Source of the DNA: Virgibacillus sp. AGTR
GTDB lineage: Bacteria > Bacillota > Bacilli > Bacillales > Amphibacillaceae
Direction of reading: 5' to 3'
NCBI RefSeq assembly: GCF_016919725.2
Contig: NZ_JAJERH010000005.1
Span: forward strand, 91,850 to 155,849
Length of the DNA stretch: 64,000 nucleotides
In this document: positions 1 to 9,123 of the stretch, in pieces
Layout: the number at the start of each line of letters is the position of its first letter
How positions within the stretch are numbered: position 1 is the first letter of the stretch
Made by a program: the position numbers and the translations under genes
The notes under the pieces: model-generated
What the model was told of the DNA's origin: nothing
Database searches by the model: none
Seen by the model: the letters and a program-made list of their open reading frames with translations, nothing else

Positions 1-1250
1 AATTTATCTTGGCTATCCTCTACAAAAACGACAGCTGGTTTAGCAAAACGATTATAGTGATTTGCCATCGAATATCCATACGCACCAGTTGAAAAAACAG
101 CGAGAATATCGCCATGATCTACTTTCGGAAGAGGAAGATCCCAAATTAACATGTCGCCTGATTCACAACATTTACCAGCGATTGATACTTCGCTGATTGG
201 AGGAGCACTGGCTTTATTTGCTATTACAGCCTCGTATTTAGCTTGGTATAACGCTGGCCTTAAGTTATCTGTCATACCGCCATCGACAGATACATAATTT
301 CTAATACCAGGGATATGTTTAATAGCACCTACTGTATATAGTGTTAGTCCTGCATTTCCAGCAATAGCTCTTCCTGGCTCTAACCATATTTCAGGCATTG
401 GTATTGCTAGCATTTGTACATGTTTTTTGACTTCTGTCACCAGTTCTTTAACATAGATATCATAAGAAATTGGCGATTCTTCTGAAGTATAGCGAATTCC
501 ATAACCTCCACCTAGATTTAATACTTCAGGTATGAATCCATACGTATTCTTCCAGTTTTTAAGTTCTTGGAATAATACCTCTGTAGCGATCAAGAAACGA
601 TCTGTTTCGAAGATTTGTGATCCTATGTGGCAATGTAATCCTTTAAACTTAATAAATTCATGATTCCACAATAATTTAAAGGCTTCTTCAGCTTGGCCGT
701 TATTCAGATTAAAGCCGAATTTTGAATCTTCATTACCAGTCATTATGTATTGATGCGTCTTCGACTCTATTCCAGGTGTAACACGCATTAAAACATCCAT
801 TTGCTTGTTATATTCCTTTAATAATCTTCCAATAAGCTCAATTTCTCGAAAATTATCAACCACTATACAACCAATATCGTTTTCAATTGCCATGCGCAGC
901 TCATTCAAACTTTTATTATTTCCATGGAGATGGATTTTTTCAGTTGGAAATTCTGCTTGCAGCGCTGTGTACAATTCGCCCTCAGAAACCACATCTAAAC
1001 ACATGTTCTCCTGTTTCATTATTTGTAACATAGCAATACTTGAAAAAGCTTTACTTGCATAGGCAACTTTAGCTGTAACCTCCATTTTATCAAAGGTCTC
1101 GATAAATGCTTTGCAATTGTTACGTATTATATTTACATCATAGACATATAGTGGTGTGCCATACTTTTGTGCAAGTTCGACAGCATCTGCCCCACCTATA
1201 ACTAGATGCCCTTTGTCGTTTACCTCAAATGGATGGTTATCAATAATCAT
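1..1250 (-). CDS. lysA: Diaminopimelate decarboxylase (3' end cut by window edge)
   Basis: This gene encodes the PLP-dependent enzyme that decarboxylates meso-diaminopimelate to lysine, the last step of lysine synthesis in the cytoplasm. The minus-strand frame stays open from an ATG at 1250 to the window edge, giving about 416 residues of a protein usually near 430-440. Visible family motifs are VAYASKAF with the PLP lysine, HIGSQIF, the glycine-rich stretch NLGGGYG, EPGRAI, and the catalytic CESGD segment. A GGAGG lies just upstream of the ATG. It sits downstream of spoVAF, the same order as in B. subtilis, where lysA follows the spoVA operon. A terminator lies between the two genes here, so lysA probably has its own promoter. 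The last residues are missing. Confidence 0.95.
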   Translation of the reverse strand, partial: MIIDNHPFEVNDKGHLVIGGADAVELAQKYGTPLYVYDVNIIRNNCKAFIETFDKMEVTAKVAYASKAFSSIAMLQIMKQENMCLDVVSEGELYTALQAEFPTEKIHLHGNNKSLNELRMAIENDIGCIVVDNFREIELIGRLLKEYNKQMDVLMRVTPGIESKTHQYIMTGNEDSKFGFNLNNGQAEEAFKLLWNHEFIKFKGLHCHIGSQIFETDRFLIATEVLFQELKNWKNTYGFIPEVLNLGGGYGIRYTSEESPISYDIYVKELVTEVKKHVQMLAIPMPEIWLEPGRAIAGNAGLTLYTVGAIKHIPGIRNYVSVDGGMTDNLRPALYQAKYEAVIANKASAPPISEVSIAGKCCESGDMLIWDLPLPKVDHGDILAVFSTGAYGYSMANHYNRFAKPAVVFVEDSQDK

Positions 1251-1390
1251 TGTGAAAGTCCTCCATAATGGTTTTCTGAATTTATAATTAAAAACTTTAT
1301 CATAATAAAATATAAATGAAAAGAGGATGGCTCAAAAGTATATTATTCACATCATAATTCGAACGATTAAAACTAGTCTCACTATAACTC

Positions 1391-1438
1391 TAAAAGAAAA
1401 ATAATGGGTGAAATCATTGGTTGATGACTTTACCCACT
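1391..1438 (-). terminator. Rho-independent terminator after spoVAF
   Basis: On the minus strand a stem (TGGGTAAAGTCA pairing with TGATTTCACCCA, one mismatch) is followed by a T-rich run TTATTTTTCTTTT. It lies just after the spoVAF stop and would separate spoVAF from lysA. Confidence 0.7.
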
Positions 1439-1460
1439 ACCATTAGTATGTTTATTTGTT

Positions 1461-2942
1461 CTATTTTTTTGAGGGTTGACGGTAATTATTTTTCGGGTGG
1501 ACAATACTAGGTCGACTATTTGTAAACGGCATAGGGATTCGCACAATCGTATGTAGCATGGCTTTTGCATTAAATGGCATAAACGGCCATAAATAAGGTG
1601 TTTTTAAGGATTTTAAGCTTGCTAATACGATGAGGTGAACCAAGAATAACCCAATAAACCCATAAAGTCCAAACATGCCGGTAATAATAACAAACAGGAT
1701 GTTAACAATTTTATTCGAGATACTAAGCTCATAACTTGGTGTTACATAAGATCCAATTGCGCTTATAGAGACATAGAGGATTACTTCCGGACTAAACATT
1801 CCCACATCAATAGCAATTTGTCCAATCAATACAGCAGCAATCAATCCCATCGAGGTTGAAAGCGGATTTGGCGTATGGATTGCTGCCATTCGTAAAAATT
1901 CAATTCCGACCATCGCCATTACAATTTGAACCGGAATAGATATATTACCGTCTTCATTTGGCCCGATAAAAGCCAACTCTTTTGGTAATAGCTCCGGCTC
2001 CATTACAAATAATAACCATAATGGTAACAAGTACATGGAAGCAAAAACTGCAAAAAATCGAATCCAACGCACAAACGTTCCGATGGCTGGTGTTTGTCGA
2101 TATTCTTCAGCATGCTGTAAATGATGAAAAAAAGTCGTTGGTAATATGATCACACTGGGCGATGTATCAACCGTAATTAATACATGACCTTCCAGTAGGT
2201 GATTAGCTGCTACGTCCGGTCTTTCTGTATAACGAACGAGTGGGTATGGTATCCATTTACGATTTATGATAAATTCATCAATTGTTTTATCTGCCATCGA
2301 GATACCATCAATTTCAATTGCCTCAATTCGTTCTTTTATAAGATGTATTAATCCTTCATCCGCAACATCCTGAATATAACTAAGACATACGTCTGTTTTT
2401 GATCGCTCACCCACTTTTAACATTTCATTCCGTAGTCTAGCATCTCGAATCCTTCTTCTAGTCAAAGCAGTATTTTCAATAATGTTTTCCGTGTATCCAT
2501 CACGTGAACCACGAACAACACGTTCTGTATCAGGTTCTTCTGGGGTTCTTCCCGGATAATTCCTAACGTCAACAATAAATGCGTAATCCTCACCATCTAC
2601 AAACACAACAATGAGTCCTGATAGCATTTGATCCACTGCTTCATCCATTGTTTTTGCTTGATTCACCTGTTGATGGAGTAAACGATTTTCTATAATCTCT
2701 GGTAGCTTTTTGCTATTTGACTCATGATCATTTAAATTCACTAATTCTTTTATTAAATCTTGAATGATGATGGAATCACATAAACCAGTTACATAATATA
2801 TTTGTACCTTTCTTTTCAAAAGTACAATTTCACGAAACCCAAGATCAAACGATACACCGATACCAAGTCGTTTTTTTAAATAGTTTTCTGTATCCTTTAT
2901 TTTTGGAGAGATTGGTATTTTCTTATCTTTATTATTCATCAT
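1461..2942 (-). CDS. spoVAF: Stage V sporulation protein AF (GerA-family membrane protein)
   Basis: SpoVAF is a spore inner-membrane protein related to the A subunits of germinant receptors. It has been linked to ion release in germination and, together with the SpoVA proteins, acts in the spore membrane. The 493-residue protein has a soluble N-terminal region of about 290 residues, including a PGRTPEEPD segment and the conserved stretch SPSVIILPTTF. The C-terminal half contains several hydrophobic segments, and the tail is basic. Length and layout match the family. The gene starts 15 bases after spoVAB, so the two are probably cotranscribed. In B. subtilis spoVAC, AD and AE genes lie between spoVAB and spoVAF; here they are absent. 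Confidence 0.93.
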   Translation of the reverse strand: MMNNKDKKIPISPKIKDTENYLKKRLGIGVSFDLGFREIVLLKRKVQIYYVTGLCDSIIIQDLIKELVNLNDHESNSKKLPEIIENRLLHQQVNQAKTMDEAVDQMLSGLIVVFVDGEDYAFIVDVRNYPGRTPEEPDTERVVRGSRDGYTENIIENTALTRRRIRDARLRNEMLKVGERSKTDVCLSYIQDVADEGLIHLIKERIEAIEIDGISMADKTIDEFIINRKWIPYPLVRYTERPDVAANHLLEGHVLITVDTSPSVIILPTTFFHHLQHAEEYRQTPAIGTFVRWIRFFAVFASMYLLPLWLLFVMEPELLPKELAFIGPNEDGNISIPVQIVMAMVGIEFLRMAAIHTPNPLSTSMGLIAAVLIGQIAIDVGMFSPEVILYVSISAIGSYVTPSYELSISNKIVNILFVIITGMFGLYGFIGLFLVHLIVLASLKSLKTPYLWPFMPFNAKAMLHTIVRIPMPFTNSRPSIVHPKNNYRQPSKK

Positions 2943-2957
2943 GTATCGCCTCGATTC

Positions 2958-3386
2958 TTATTGTTTTACAAAATAAACCCATTGAAATATCGATCCAGCT
3001 ATTTTACCAAACACAATTGCCATTAATAGCCACATTGTGTGCTTTTCAATACCTATTCGTTTATATAGTATTGGGAATACATTTAAAACCTCGGTTAATG
3101 CTGCAGCAAGCATTCCGTTAAATATTCCTTGTAATATACCCCAGATCATAATAAATACAAAGGAGTAATTCCAGGTAATATTAGTGAATGACAAAAACGT
3201 ACCAAAAAGTGACCCAAGCAAAATACATGCCGCATAAATATTAAGAAATGGTTCTGTTTTACTCAGTTGAATAAGCCGAGGAACAATACCTAAGACAGTA
3301 ATAAATGCTACATAACCACCCCCAACAGCAAGACCACCAGCAAAGCCAATAATTAATTCGATGAGGCTATTTAGGAGGGGGGGCAT
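2958..3386 (-). CDS. spoVAB: Stage V sporulation protein AB
   Basis: SpoVAB is a small integral membrane protein made in the forespore, part of the SpoVA group connected with dipicolinic acid movement across the inner spore membrane. The 142-residue sequence is almost wholly hydrophobic with about four membrane segments. An early glycine-rich segment (GFAGGLAVGGGYVAF) is typical of the family. It overlaps the end of spoVAA by 20 bases, which indicates translational coupling. Its precise biochemical role is not known from the sequence. Identification rests on membrane topology, size, and position between spoVAA and spoVAF. Confidence 0.9.
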   Translation of the reverse strand: MPPLLNSLIELIIGFAGGLAVGGGYVAFITVLGIVPRLIQLSKTEPFLNIYAACILLGSLFGTFLSFTNITWNYSFVFIMIWGILQGIFNGMLAAALTEVLNVFPILYKRIGIEKHTMWLLMAIVFGKIAGSIFQWVYFVKQ

Positions 3387-3984
3387 CGTTTAATTTATTC
3401 TCATAATGAATCACATAATTATCGAGATCCTGCTGATAGTTATAAATTTCTACTTCTAAGGGGCTGGGCTCTTCATTAAACCGTTTATTAAACCAATGGT
3501 TAAAGAACAATAACATGCCAATACCTAATCCAAACGAATAGGGAATTTGAAGCCATAATGGAAATTCTTTTTCTTGACCTGTTAGTAAGTAATGAATTTT
3601 TTGGTGAACTTCCTGCATACTCACATCATAATGGAAATTCATAATCGTCATCGCTGTCCCAACGAATAAAAGAATCCAAACACCAATTGCAATCATTACG
3701 GATGGTGACTTCTTTTTCTCTTGGATACGTATTATGGTTTGCGGTGGTCCGATTAGTTGGAATTCCAGGTTGGTGAAATCATGATTTAAATGCTCTATAA
3801 TTAAAAAGCTGTCAAGGATTACAATGTTTTTATCTTTTTTTGTTATTCGATAAATAGGTAAATTTTCCAGCTTTTCTTTCTCTGACGCATTAGTCGAAAG
3901 ATATGCAATATCTTTAAGCTTTAATTCTTGATAACCTATTATCTCCATATTTTTTTTCATTCGTAAATATACCTGTTCTGCCAT
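3367..3984 (-). CDS. spoVAA: Stage V sporulation protein AA
   Basis: SpoVAA is the first gene of the spoVA operon and encodes a forespore inner-membrane protein. The 205-residue protein has a soluble N-terminal domain of about 110 residues, ending in a basic stretch (QEKKKSPSV). Two hydrophobic segments follow, near residues 115-133 and 165-183, and then a charged tail with NYQQDLDNYV. This layout matches the family. A forespore (sigma-G) promoter is expected upstream, but I could not pick out a convincing one. The 365-base gap toward sigF contains the terminator of the spoIIA operon. Confidence 0.9.
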   Translation of the reverse strand: MAEQVYLRMKKNMEIIGYQELKLKDIAYLSTNASEKEKLENLPIYRITKKDKNIVILDSFLIIEHLNHDFTNLEFQLIGPPQTIIRIQEKKKSPSVMIAIGVWILLFVGTAMTIMNFHYDVSMQEVHQKIHYLLTGQEKEFPLWLQIPYSFGLGIGMLLFFNHWFNKRFNEEPSPLEVEIYNYQQDLDNYVIHYENKLNDAPPPK

Positions 3985-4206
3985 AAAATCATCCCTTATT
4001 GCGTTAATCTATAGCTAGTATTTGTCATTATTGCAATAATTATCACGAAGAATTACTAATACAGGTTTGGACATCGCTAAATCGAATATATGTAAAAACG
4101 AATAATAATTCTAAGCTAATTATACTTACGGGAAAGGTTTCAGGAAGAACATAATCAGCTATGATTAACTGACCAATATACATTCCTCTTTTAATAAAAT
4201 AAACGA

Positions 4207-4267
4207 TAAAAACCGAACTAATATCCGGATATTAACTTCGTATAATCGGATTATCGTTCGGTTTTTA
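4207..4267 (-). terminator. Terminator of the spoIIA-sigF operon
   Basis: A perfect 11-bp inverted repeat (AAAAACCGAAC at 4208-4218, GTTCGGTTTTT at 4256-4266) encloses a loop with further self-complementarity. T-runs occur on both sides, so it could work in both directions. It lies 83 bases after the sigF stop. In the rest of the gap (3985-4206 and 4268-4349) I see no gene or clear signal. Confidence 0.75.
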
Positions 4268-4349
4268 CATATATTAATTTCTTTTGAACTTGTAGAGATA
4301 AACAGCATTATTTTTTCTGTATTTTCGTACTTACGAATGTTTTTCCATT

Positions 4350-5105
4350 TTATGAATCAATATTTACTTTCATCTCATGTAAAATCTTTTTCTCCAGCCT
4401 AGATACTTGAACTTGCGATATCCCAAGTCGATCTGCTACTTCTGATTGTGTCTGATCTTTATAATATCTCAAGTAAACAATTAATCTTTCTCTTTCACTC
4501 AACCCCCTAATAGCTTCTTGCAGGGTTAGTTTTTCGAACCATTTTGAATCCTGATCTGATATTTGATCTAGTAGAGTAATTGGATCTCCATCATTTTCAA
4601 ATACTGTTTCATGAATAGACTGTGGTGATTTTCCAGCTTCTTGAGCGTGAACAACATCTTCAGAAGAAATTTCTAACGCATCTGCAATCTCGTTCACGGT
4701 TGGTGATCTGCCTAGTTGTTTTGTTAATTCATCTTTCTTTTTACGGATTCTATTACCTGTCTCTTTAAGAGAACGACTAACTTTGACAGTACCGTCATCT
4801 CGAATAAACCGTTGGATTTCACCGATTATCATTGGTACTGCATAAGTTGAAAAGCGTACATCATACGAAAGATCAAACTTATCTATTGATTTTATTAAAC
4901 CAATACTTCCAATTTGAAATAAATCATCGGGGTCATATCCTCTATTTATAAATCGTTGTACAACGGACCATACGAGACGGATATTTTTTTCTACTAATAT
5001 ATCTCGTGCTGCTTTATCTCCCTTTTGACTTTTGTCGATTAGTCCTTTTACTTCTTCATCCGTCAAGGTCTCGTTTCTGTTATCACCTTTTACGTTAACA
5101 TTCAT
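4350..5105 (-). CDS. sigF: RNA polymerase sigma-F factor
   Basis: Sigma-F is the first compartment-specific sigma factor of sporulation and directs early forespore transcription. The 251-residue protein shows the sigma-70 regions in order: region 2 with NIRLVWSVVQRF and DLFQIGSIGLIKSIDKFD, region 3 with SRSLKETGNRIRKKKDEL, and region 4 with LSERERLIVYLRYY and the helix-turn-helix QSEVADRLGISQVQVSRLE. It lies 15 bases after spoIIAB. The ATG at 5105 is preceded by GAAAGGTT. Activity is held in check by binding of SpoIIAB and released by SpoIIAA, both encoded directly upstream in the same operon. Confidence 0.97.
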   Translation of the reverse strand: MNVNVKGDNRNETLTDEEVKGLIDKSQKGDKAARDILVEKNIRLVWSVVQRFINRGYDPDDLFQIGSIGLIKSIDKFDLSYDVRFSTYAVPMIIGEIQRFIRDDGTVKVSRSLKETGNRIRKKKDELTKQLGRSPTVNEIADALEISSEDVVHAQEAGKSPQSIHETVFENDGDPITLLDQISDQDSKWFEKLTLQEAIRGLSERERLIVYLRYYKDQTQSEVADRLGISQVQVSRLEKKILHEMKVNIDS

Positions 5106-5120
5106 AGGCAGAACCTTTCA

Positions 5121-5561
5121 CTATGAACACACCGTTTTGCTTTTCGTAAGCTGCTTAGTCATGTGTACGGTTGTTCCTTTATCAGGTATGGATATGACCT
5201 CAACAGTATCCATAAAATTCTCAATAATCGTAAAGCCCATCCCCGATCTTTCTAATTCTGGCTTGGAAGTATAAAGCGGCTGGCGCGCCTCGTCCACATC
5301 GCTAATTCCAATTCCCTCGTCCTTTATCGTTAATTCCACTTCACCATCTATTAATGCACAGGTAATATATACTTGATGATGTGCTTCATTATTATAACCA
5401 TGAATGATGCAGTTTGTGACAGCTTCAGAAACTACAGTTTTTATTTCTGTTAGCTCGTCCATTGTTGGGTCAACCTGACTGACAAAAGCAGCGACGGTAA
5501 CTCTAGCAAATGATTCATTTTCGCTAATACTAGCAAATTGCACTGCCATTTCATTTTTCAT
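5121..5561 (-). CDS. spoIIAB: Anti-sigma-F factor and serine kinase SpoIIAB
   Basis: SpoIIAB binds sigma-F and keeps it inactive. It also phosphorylates the anti-anti-sigma factor SpoIIAA on serine using ATP. The 146-residue protein is a GHKL-type ATPase: the N-box reads [12 protein letters not shown], the G1 box DEGIGI, and the G2 region [14 protein letters not shown]. The ATG overlaps the spoIIAA stop by four bases, the usual coupling within this operon. Length is the family norm. A palindrome-like GGCGCGCC occurs inside the gene near 5282 but has no evident meaning. Confidence 0.97.
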   Translation of the reverse strand: MKNEMAVQFASISENESFARVTVAAFVSQVDPTMDELTEIKTVVSEAVTNCIIHGYNNEAHHQVYITCALIDGEVELTIKDEGIGISDVDEARQPLYTSKPELERSGMGFTIIENFMDTVEVISIPDKGTTVHMTKQLTKSKTVCS

Positions 5562-5911
5562 GATGCCACCCCCAAAGTCTCTAATGCAAATGCTTCATTC
5601 TCCTCAAGACGAACAATTTTAAATAATCCTGACATTTCAAATAAACGTTTAACCGGCGGAGAAATAGAACATACGACCATTTCTCCACCAAGTTGTAATA
5701 CTTCCTTATATCTGCCTAACACAACACCTAACCCTGAGCTATCCATAAAAGTCATTGCTTCAAGATTTAATAACACATGCTTTACATCATTTTTGTACAT
5801 AATCTCTTTCCACTCATTTCGTAATAACTCTGCTTCATGATGATCTAATTCACCAGAGAGTCTGACGATCAAGACATCTTCTTTAATAGCAAATGTTGAA
5901 CTAAGACCCAT
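5558..5911 (-). CDS. spoIIAA: Anti-anti-sigma-F factor SpoIIAA
   Basis: SpoIIAA is the STAS-domain switch protein that frees sigma-F by binding SpoIIAB. It is inactive when phosphorylated by SpoIIAB and is reactivated by the phosphatase SpoIIE. The 117-residue protein contains the STAS core, with the phosphorylated serine in [13 protein letters not shown] (Ser58, matching the known site). It is the first gene of the three-gene sigF cassette. A strong AAGGAGG precedes the ATG. A candidate sigma-H promoter lies in the gap toward dacF, as expected for an operon switched on at sporulation onset. Confidence 0.97.
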   Translation of the reverse strand: MGLSSTFAIKEDVLIVRLSGELDHHEAELLRNEWKEIMYKNDVKHVLLNLEAMTFMDSSGLGVVLGRYKEVLQLGGEMVVCSISPPVKRLFEMSGLFKIVRLEENEAFALETLGVAS

Positions 5912-5949
5912 AGTCTTTCCTCCTTTTTATACAAAAACTGTATTTATTT

Positions 5950-5979
5950 CATTTCTTGATTTGATGGGTCGATTCCTGC
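5950..5979 (-). promoter_or_regulatory. Candidate sigma-H promoter of the spoIIA operon
   Basis: On the minus strand GCAGGAATC resembles the sigma-H -35 motif (RNAGGAWWW, one mismatch). After 12 bases, CAAGAAATG partly resembles the -10 motif (RNNGAATWW). It lies about 40 bases upstream of the spoIIAA start. The -10 match is imperfect, so this is tentative. Confidence 0.4.
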
Positions 5980-6021
5980 TACATGACAAAAGAAGAACTT
6001 ATTCGGTTAAAATAGTATGTT

Positions 6022-7194
6022 TTATTCATTTTTCGCTATTCTTTGCAAGGTTCTCTTTAACAAAGTAAAGTACGATGCTTCATCTATTGTTTCTTTGATC
6101 GTTAAATCTGTTCGAGAGATAATTTCATCTCCATTTTTAACTATTAACTCGCCTACTTTATCCCCTCTAAAAATCGGCAGAGATAATGCATGGTGAACGT
6201 TAACTTCGGTTGCTATATCGTCCATTGATTCACCTTTTTTATGAAGTGTACTAATAGATTCGGATGCCACAACATCTGTTATTGTTTTATCAGCCTTCAA
6301 CAGCTTAAGATCGGTTATTTTATCGCCCTTCTCAAATAATTTATTGGTTTGATAATGATTAAATGCAAAATCCAACATTCCTGAAACAGCAGCGTTCCGT
6401 TCTTTTGTTGTTTTTGCCCCCATAACAACGGCAATGACTCGCATTTCCTCTTTTTCAGCTGTAGCCGTCAGACAATACTTCGCTTCATTTGTATAACCAG
6501 TTTTTAGGCCATCAACACCTGGATAGAATTTCACTAGTTTATTTGTATTAACAAGCCAAAATTCATTATCCTGCCCCTTACGTAAATAATCTTCATAAAT
6601 GGATGTATAGTCTGTAATGGATTCATACTTTAATAATTCCTTTGCCATTATTGACATATCATAAGATGTACTATAATGATCCTCGGCAGGTAAACCAGTT
6701 GCATTTTGAAATTTCGTGTCCTTTAAATCTAATTCCTTGACCTTATCATTCATCTTTTTGACAAATGCTTTTTCGCTACCAGCAATTCTTTCAGCTAGTG
6801 CTACACTAGCATCATTTCCAGATGCTACAGCTACGCCCTTAAGTAAATCCTGCACACTCATTTCTTCTCCTGATTCTAAGAAAATTTGAGAACCTCCCAT
6901 AGACGCAGCGCGATCACTAACGCGTACCGTTTCATCCAGTTTTAATTTTCCCTCATCCAGAGCCTCCATAATTAAAAGCAATGTCATTATTTTCGTCATA
7001 CTTGCAGGTGGTAATTTCTCATGTGCATTTTTATCGAATAAAACCTCACCTGTGTCTCTCTCCATTAGAATTGCCGATTTAGTATTCTCTGCAAGCTTTT
7101 CCGTGTCAGAACCCGTTTCCTCTGCAAAAACAGGTGAGCTTAGATGAATTAACAACGTGATAACCATACTAACAACCAAAAGACCTCTTTTCAT
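6022..7194 (-). CDS. dacF: D-alanyl-D-alanine carboxypeptidase (DacF-type PBP)
   Basis: This is a low-molecular-weight penicillin-binding protein that trims the terminal D-Ala from peptidoglycan stem peptides; DacF acts during spore cortex formation. An N-terminal signal peptide runs to about residue 24 (cleavage after VFA). The active-site motifs follow in order: SMTK (Ser65), SGN (VASGNDASV) and KTG (GLKTGYT). The C-terminal PBP5-type beta domain ends in an amphipathic tail (SYFTLLKRTLQRIAKN) that probably anchors it to the membrane. I chose the ATG at 7194 because GGAGGG sits just upstream. The longer frame would begin with a TTG at 7209 that overlaps this ribosome-binding site. The gene lies directly upstream of spoIIAA, as in Bacillus. 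Confidence 0.93.
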   Translation of the reverse strand: MKRGLLVVSMVITLLIHLSSPVFAEETGSDTEKLAENTKSAILMERDTGEVLFDKNAHEKLPPASMTKIMTLLLIMEALDEGKLKLDETVRVSDRAASMGGSQIFLESGEEMSVQDLLKGVAVASGNDASVALAERIAGSEKAFVKKMNDKVKELDLKDTKFQNATGLPAEDHYSTSYDMSIMAKELLKYESITDYTSIYEDYLRKGQDNEFWLVNTNKLVKFYPGVDGLKTGYTNEAKYCLTATAEKEEMRVIAVVMGAKTTKERNAAVSGMLDFAFNHYQTNKLFEKGDKITDLKLLKADKTITDVVASESISTLHKKGESMDDIATEVNVHHALSLPIFRGDKVGELIVKNGDEIISRTDLTIKETIDEASYFTLLKRTLQRIAKNE

Positions 7195-7527
7195 CCTTAT
7201 ACCCTCCAATAAAGTGAATCCTTTTTCAGAAGGAAGTTATCTTATTTTCACTTCTGAAATCATGCGAACAAAGGTAGCAAACGCTAAGTCTTGAACATGA
7301 AAAGATCGATGTTCAGAAACCTTTATGCCAAACGTCTATTTACAGATATTCTGTAAACAAACAATTCGTTTTTTACAGGCTGTCCTTTCTCGGTAAGTGT
7401 ATTGTTAATTCGAGCGTTAGGATCCTGTCTACCTAAAATAAACTATATACATTCAGCATAACCAATTGCAGTTCCCAATATACGTTTATTCATGAGTAAA
7501 GATCGTTAAAAATGATCACTGTAACAA
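7195..7527. other. Upstream region of dacF; no gene seen
   Basis: I find no plausible gene here. A hairpin with 9-bp perfect arms (TTTCAGAAG at 7224-7232, CTTCTGAAA at 7251-7259) lies about 30 bases upstream of the dacF start without a following T-run, so it is probably in the mRNA leader. The rest is AT-rich with only short inverted repeats. Confidence 0.5.
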
Positions 7528-7734
7528 GAACAAAAGCGGAAGCGCCCGTCTAGAAGCGTAGCGACTGGAGCGAGTCAATGGAGATAAAGGAATAACGGTG
7601 TGCTTGCGAGCCGATGATGACTTAGATTAGGGCGATTCGTGAAGTCGCCTCGTTTCTGAAGGCTGGTGCTGAACGCAGCTCGTCCATATTGATCCACATG
7701 CGCTAATTTTATAATTTCCTATACTCAAATAAAA
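7528..7734 (+). repeat. Dispersed ~200-nt intergenic repeat, copy A
   Basis: This is one of four related copies in the window (others at 16812, 30920 and 63783), all in the same orientation. It begins with GAACAAAAGCG, carries the block AGCGTAGCGACTGGAGCGAG followed by GATGATGACTTAGATTAGGG, and ends in TTTCCTATACT plus an A-rich tail. It contains no ORF. It lies between dacF and the pdp terminator. Short self-complementary blocks suggest a structured or MITE-like element. Confidence 0.8.
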
Positions 7735-7769
7735 TCTCTCTGTTCGTCACATTTACAAACAGAGAGATT
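7727..7769 (-). terminator. Terminator of the drm-pupG-pdp cluster
   Basis: A perfect 12-bp inverted repeat (AATCTCTCTGTT at 7733-7744, AACAGAGAGATT at 7758-7769) is followed on the minus strand by TTTTATTT. It lies about 40 bases after the pdp stop. Confidence 0.85.
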
Positions 7770-7805
7770 ACATGTTTAGATCTATTAATTTAGCGGCAAA
7801 TTATT

Positions 7806-9110
7806 TTATTTAGTAACTGTGTCATATATTAACGTAGGTGCATCTATTATCTCTTCAGAAATGGTTATGCTTGCATATAGTTTTTCTTTCACTTCATCTA
7901 CATTTTCAGAATTGGAATGAATGGTTAATAAAGACTCACCAGCTTCAACCTTGTCTCCAATTTTTTTATGCAATACTAGTCCAACAGCAAGGTCAATTTC
8001 TGATTCTTTTGTAGCTCTTCCAGCACCTAACATCATTGCTGCAGTACCAATATCATCAGCAATGATTTCGGCAACTGTTCCTCCCTTTTTGGCCGGCAGG
8101 TCTACTTTAAAGGAAGCTTGAGGCAGCAAATGTGGCTGATCTACAACTGTTGCATCTCCACCTTGTGAAGATAGAAATGTTTTGAATTGATTTAATGCCT
8201 TGCCATTATGCAGATTTTCTTGAAGTTTTGCTCTGGCTTCTTCTAGGGTTTCGGCTTTCTCAGCTAAAACAACCATTTGACTTCCTAATGTTAAACAAAG
8301 CTCCGTAAGATCTTTTGGCCCTTTGCCTTGTAATGTGTCAATAGCCTCATTAATTTCTAGTGCATTACCAATTGCATTTCCTAACGGCTGGCTCATGTCA
8401 GAAATTACTGCCATCGTATTTCTTCCAACTTTATTTCCAATGGTTACCATTGCTTTTGCTAATGCCTTGGCATCATTTAGTTCTTTCATAAAGGCACCTG
8501 CGCCAGTTTTTACATCTAGAACGATGGCATCAGCGCCTGAAGCAATTTTCTTACTCATGATGGAGCTAGCAATTAGTGGTATTGAATTGACTGTTGCAGT
8601 AACGTCTCTTAATCCATATAATTTTTTGTCAGCAGGAGTTAAGTTCCCAGATTGGCCCACTACAGCTACCTTGTTTTTATTGACAAGCTCAATAAATTCA
8701 TCGTTAGTTATTTCTACATGAAATCCAGGAACGGCTTCTAGTTTATCAATTGTTCCACCAGTGTGACCTAAGCCCCTTCCACTCATTTTAGCAACTGGGA
8801 CGCCTAAAGAGGCCACCAATGGTGCTAAAATTAATGTAGTCGTATCACCAACACCACCAGTTGAATGCTTATCTACTTTAATCCCATCAATTTCAGATAA
8901 ATCGATTTGATCGCCAGATTCTACCATCGCTTTGGTAATTTGCGCACGTTCATCATCCGTCATATCTTGAAAATAAATAGCCATTAACAATGCACTAGCC
9001 TGATAATCTGGAATGTTACCATTGGTATAGCCATCTATAAAATAGTTAATTTCTTCTGTTGTTAAGGCTTGACCATTGCGTTTTTTCTCAATAATGTCAT
9101 ACATTCTCAT
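7806..9110 (-). CDS. pdp: Pyrimidine-nucleoside phosphorylase
   Basis: The enzyme splits uridine, thymidine and deoxyuridine with phosphate into base and (deoxy)ribose-1-phosphate in the cytoplasm. The 434-residue protein begins with the helical domain ([17 protein letters not shown]) and carries the family signature around residues 81-115: [13 protein letters not shown], then [13 protein letters not shown]. The phosphate- and pyrimidine-binding region includes [11 protein letters not shown]. Length is typical. An AAAGGTGAT ribosome-binding site precedes the ATG at 9110. The gene follows pupG by 13 bases, so the three salvage genes drm, pupG and pdp form one transcription unit ending at the terminator near 7750. 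Confidence 0.97.
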   Translation of the reverse strand: MRMYDIIEKKRNGQALTTEEINYFIDGYTNGNIPDYQASALLMAIYFQDMTDDERAQITKAMVESGDQIDLSEIDGIKVDKHSTGGVGDTTTLILAPLVASLGVPVAKMSGRGLGHTGGTIDKLEAVPGFHVEITNDEFIELVNKNKVAVVGQSGNLTPADKKLYGLRDVTATVNSIPLIASSIMSKKIASGADAIVLDVKTGAGAFMKELNDAKALAKAMVTIGNKVGRNTMAVISDMSQPLGNAIGNALEINEAIDTLQGKGPKDLTELCLTLGSQMVVLAEKAETLEEARAKLQENLHNGKALNQFKTFLSSQGGDATVVDQPHLLPQASFKVDLPAKKGGTVAEIIADDIGTAAMMLGAGRATKESEIDLAVGLVLHKKIGDKVEAGESLLTIHSNSENVDEVKEKLYASITISEEIIDAPTLIYDTVTK

Positions 9111-9123
9111 TTTTTATCACCTT

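Noticed and set aside
4207..4267. Mobile element relation between this hairpin and the one at 25519 (both with CCGAAC/GTTCGG arms)
   Set aside because: The similarity is limited to the arms and is compatible with independent terminators.
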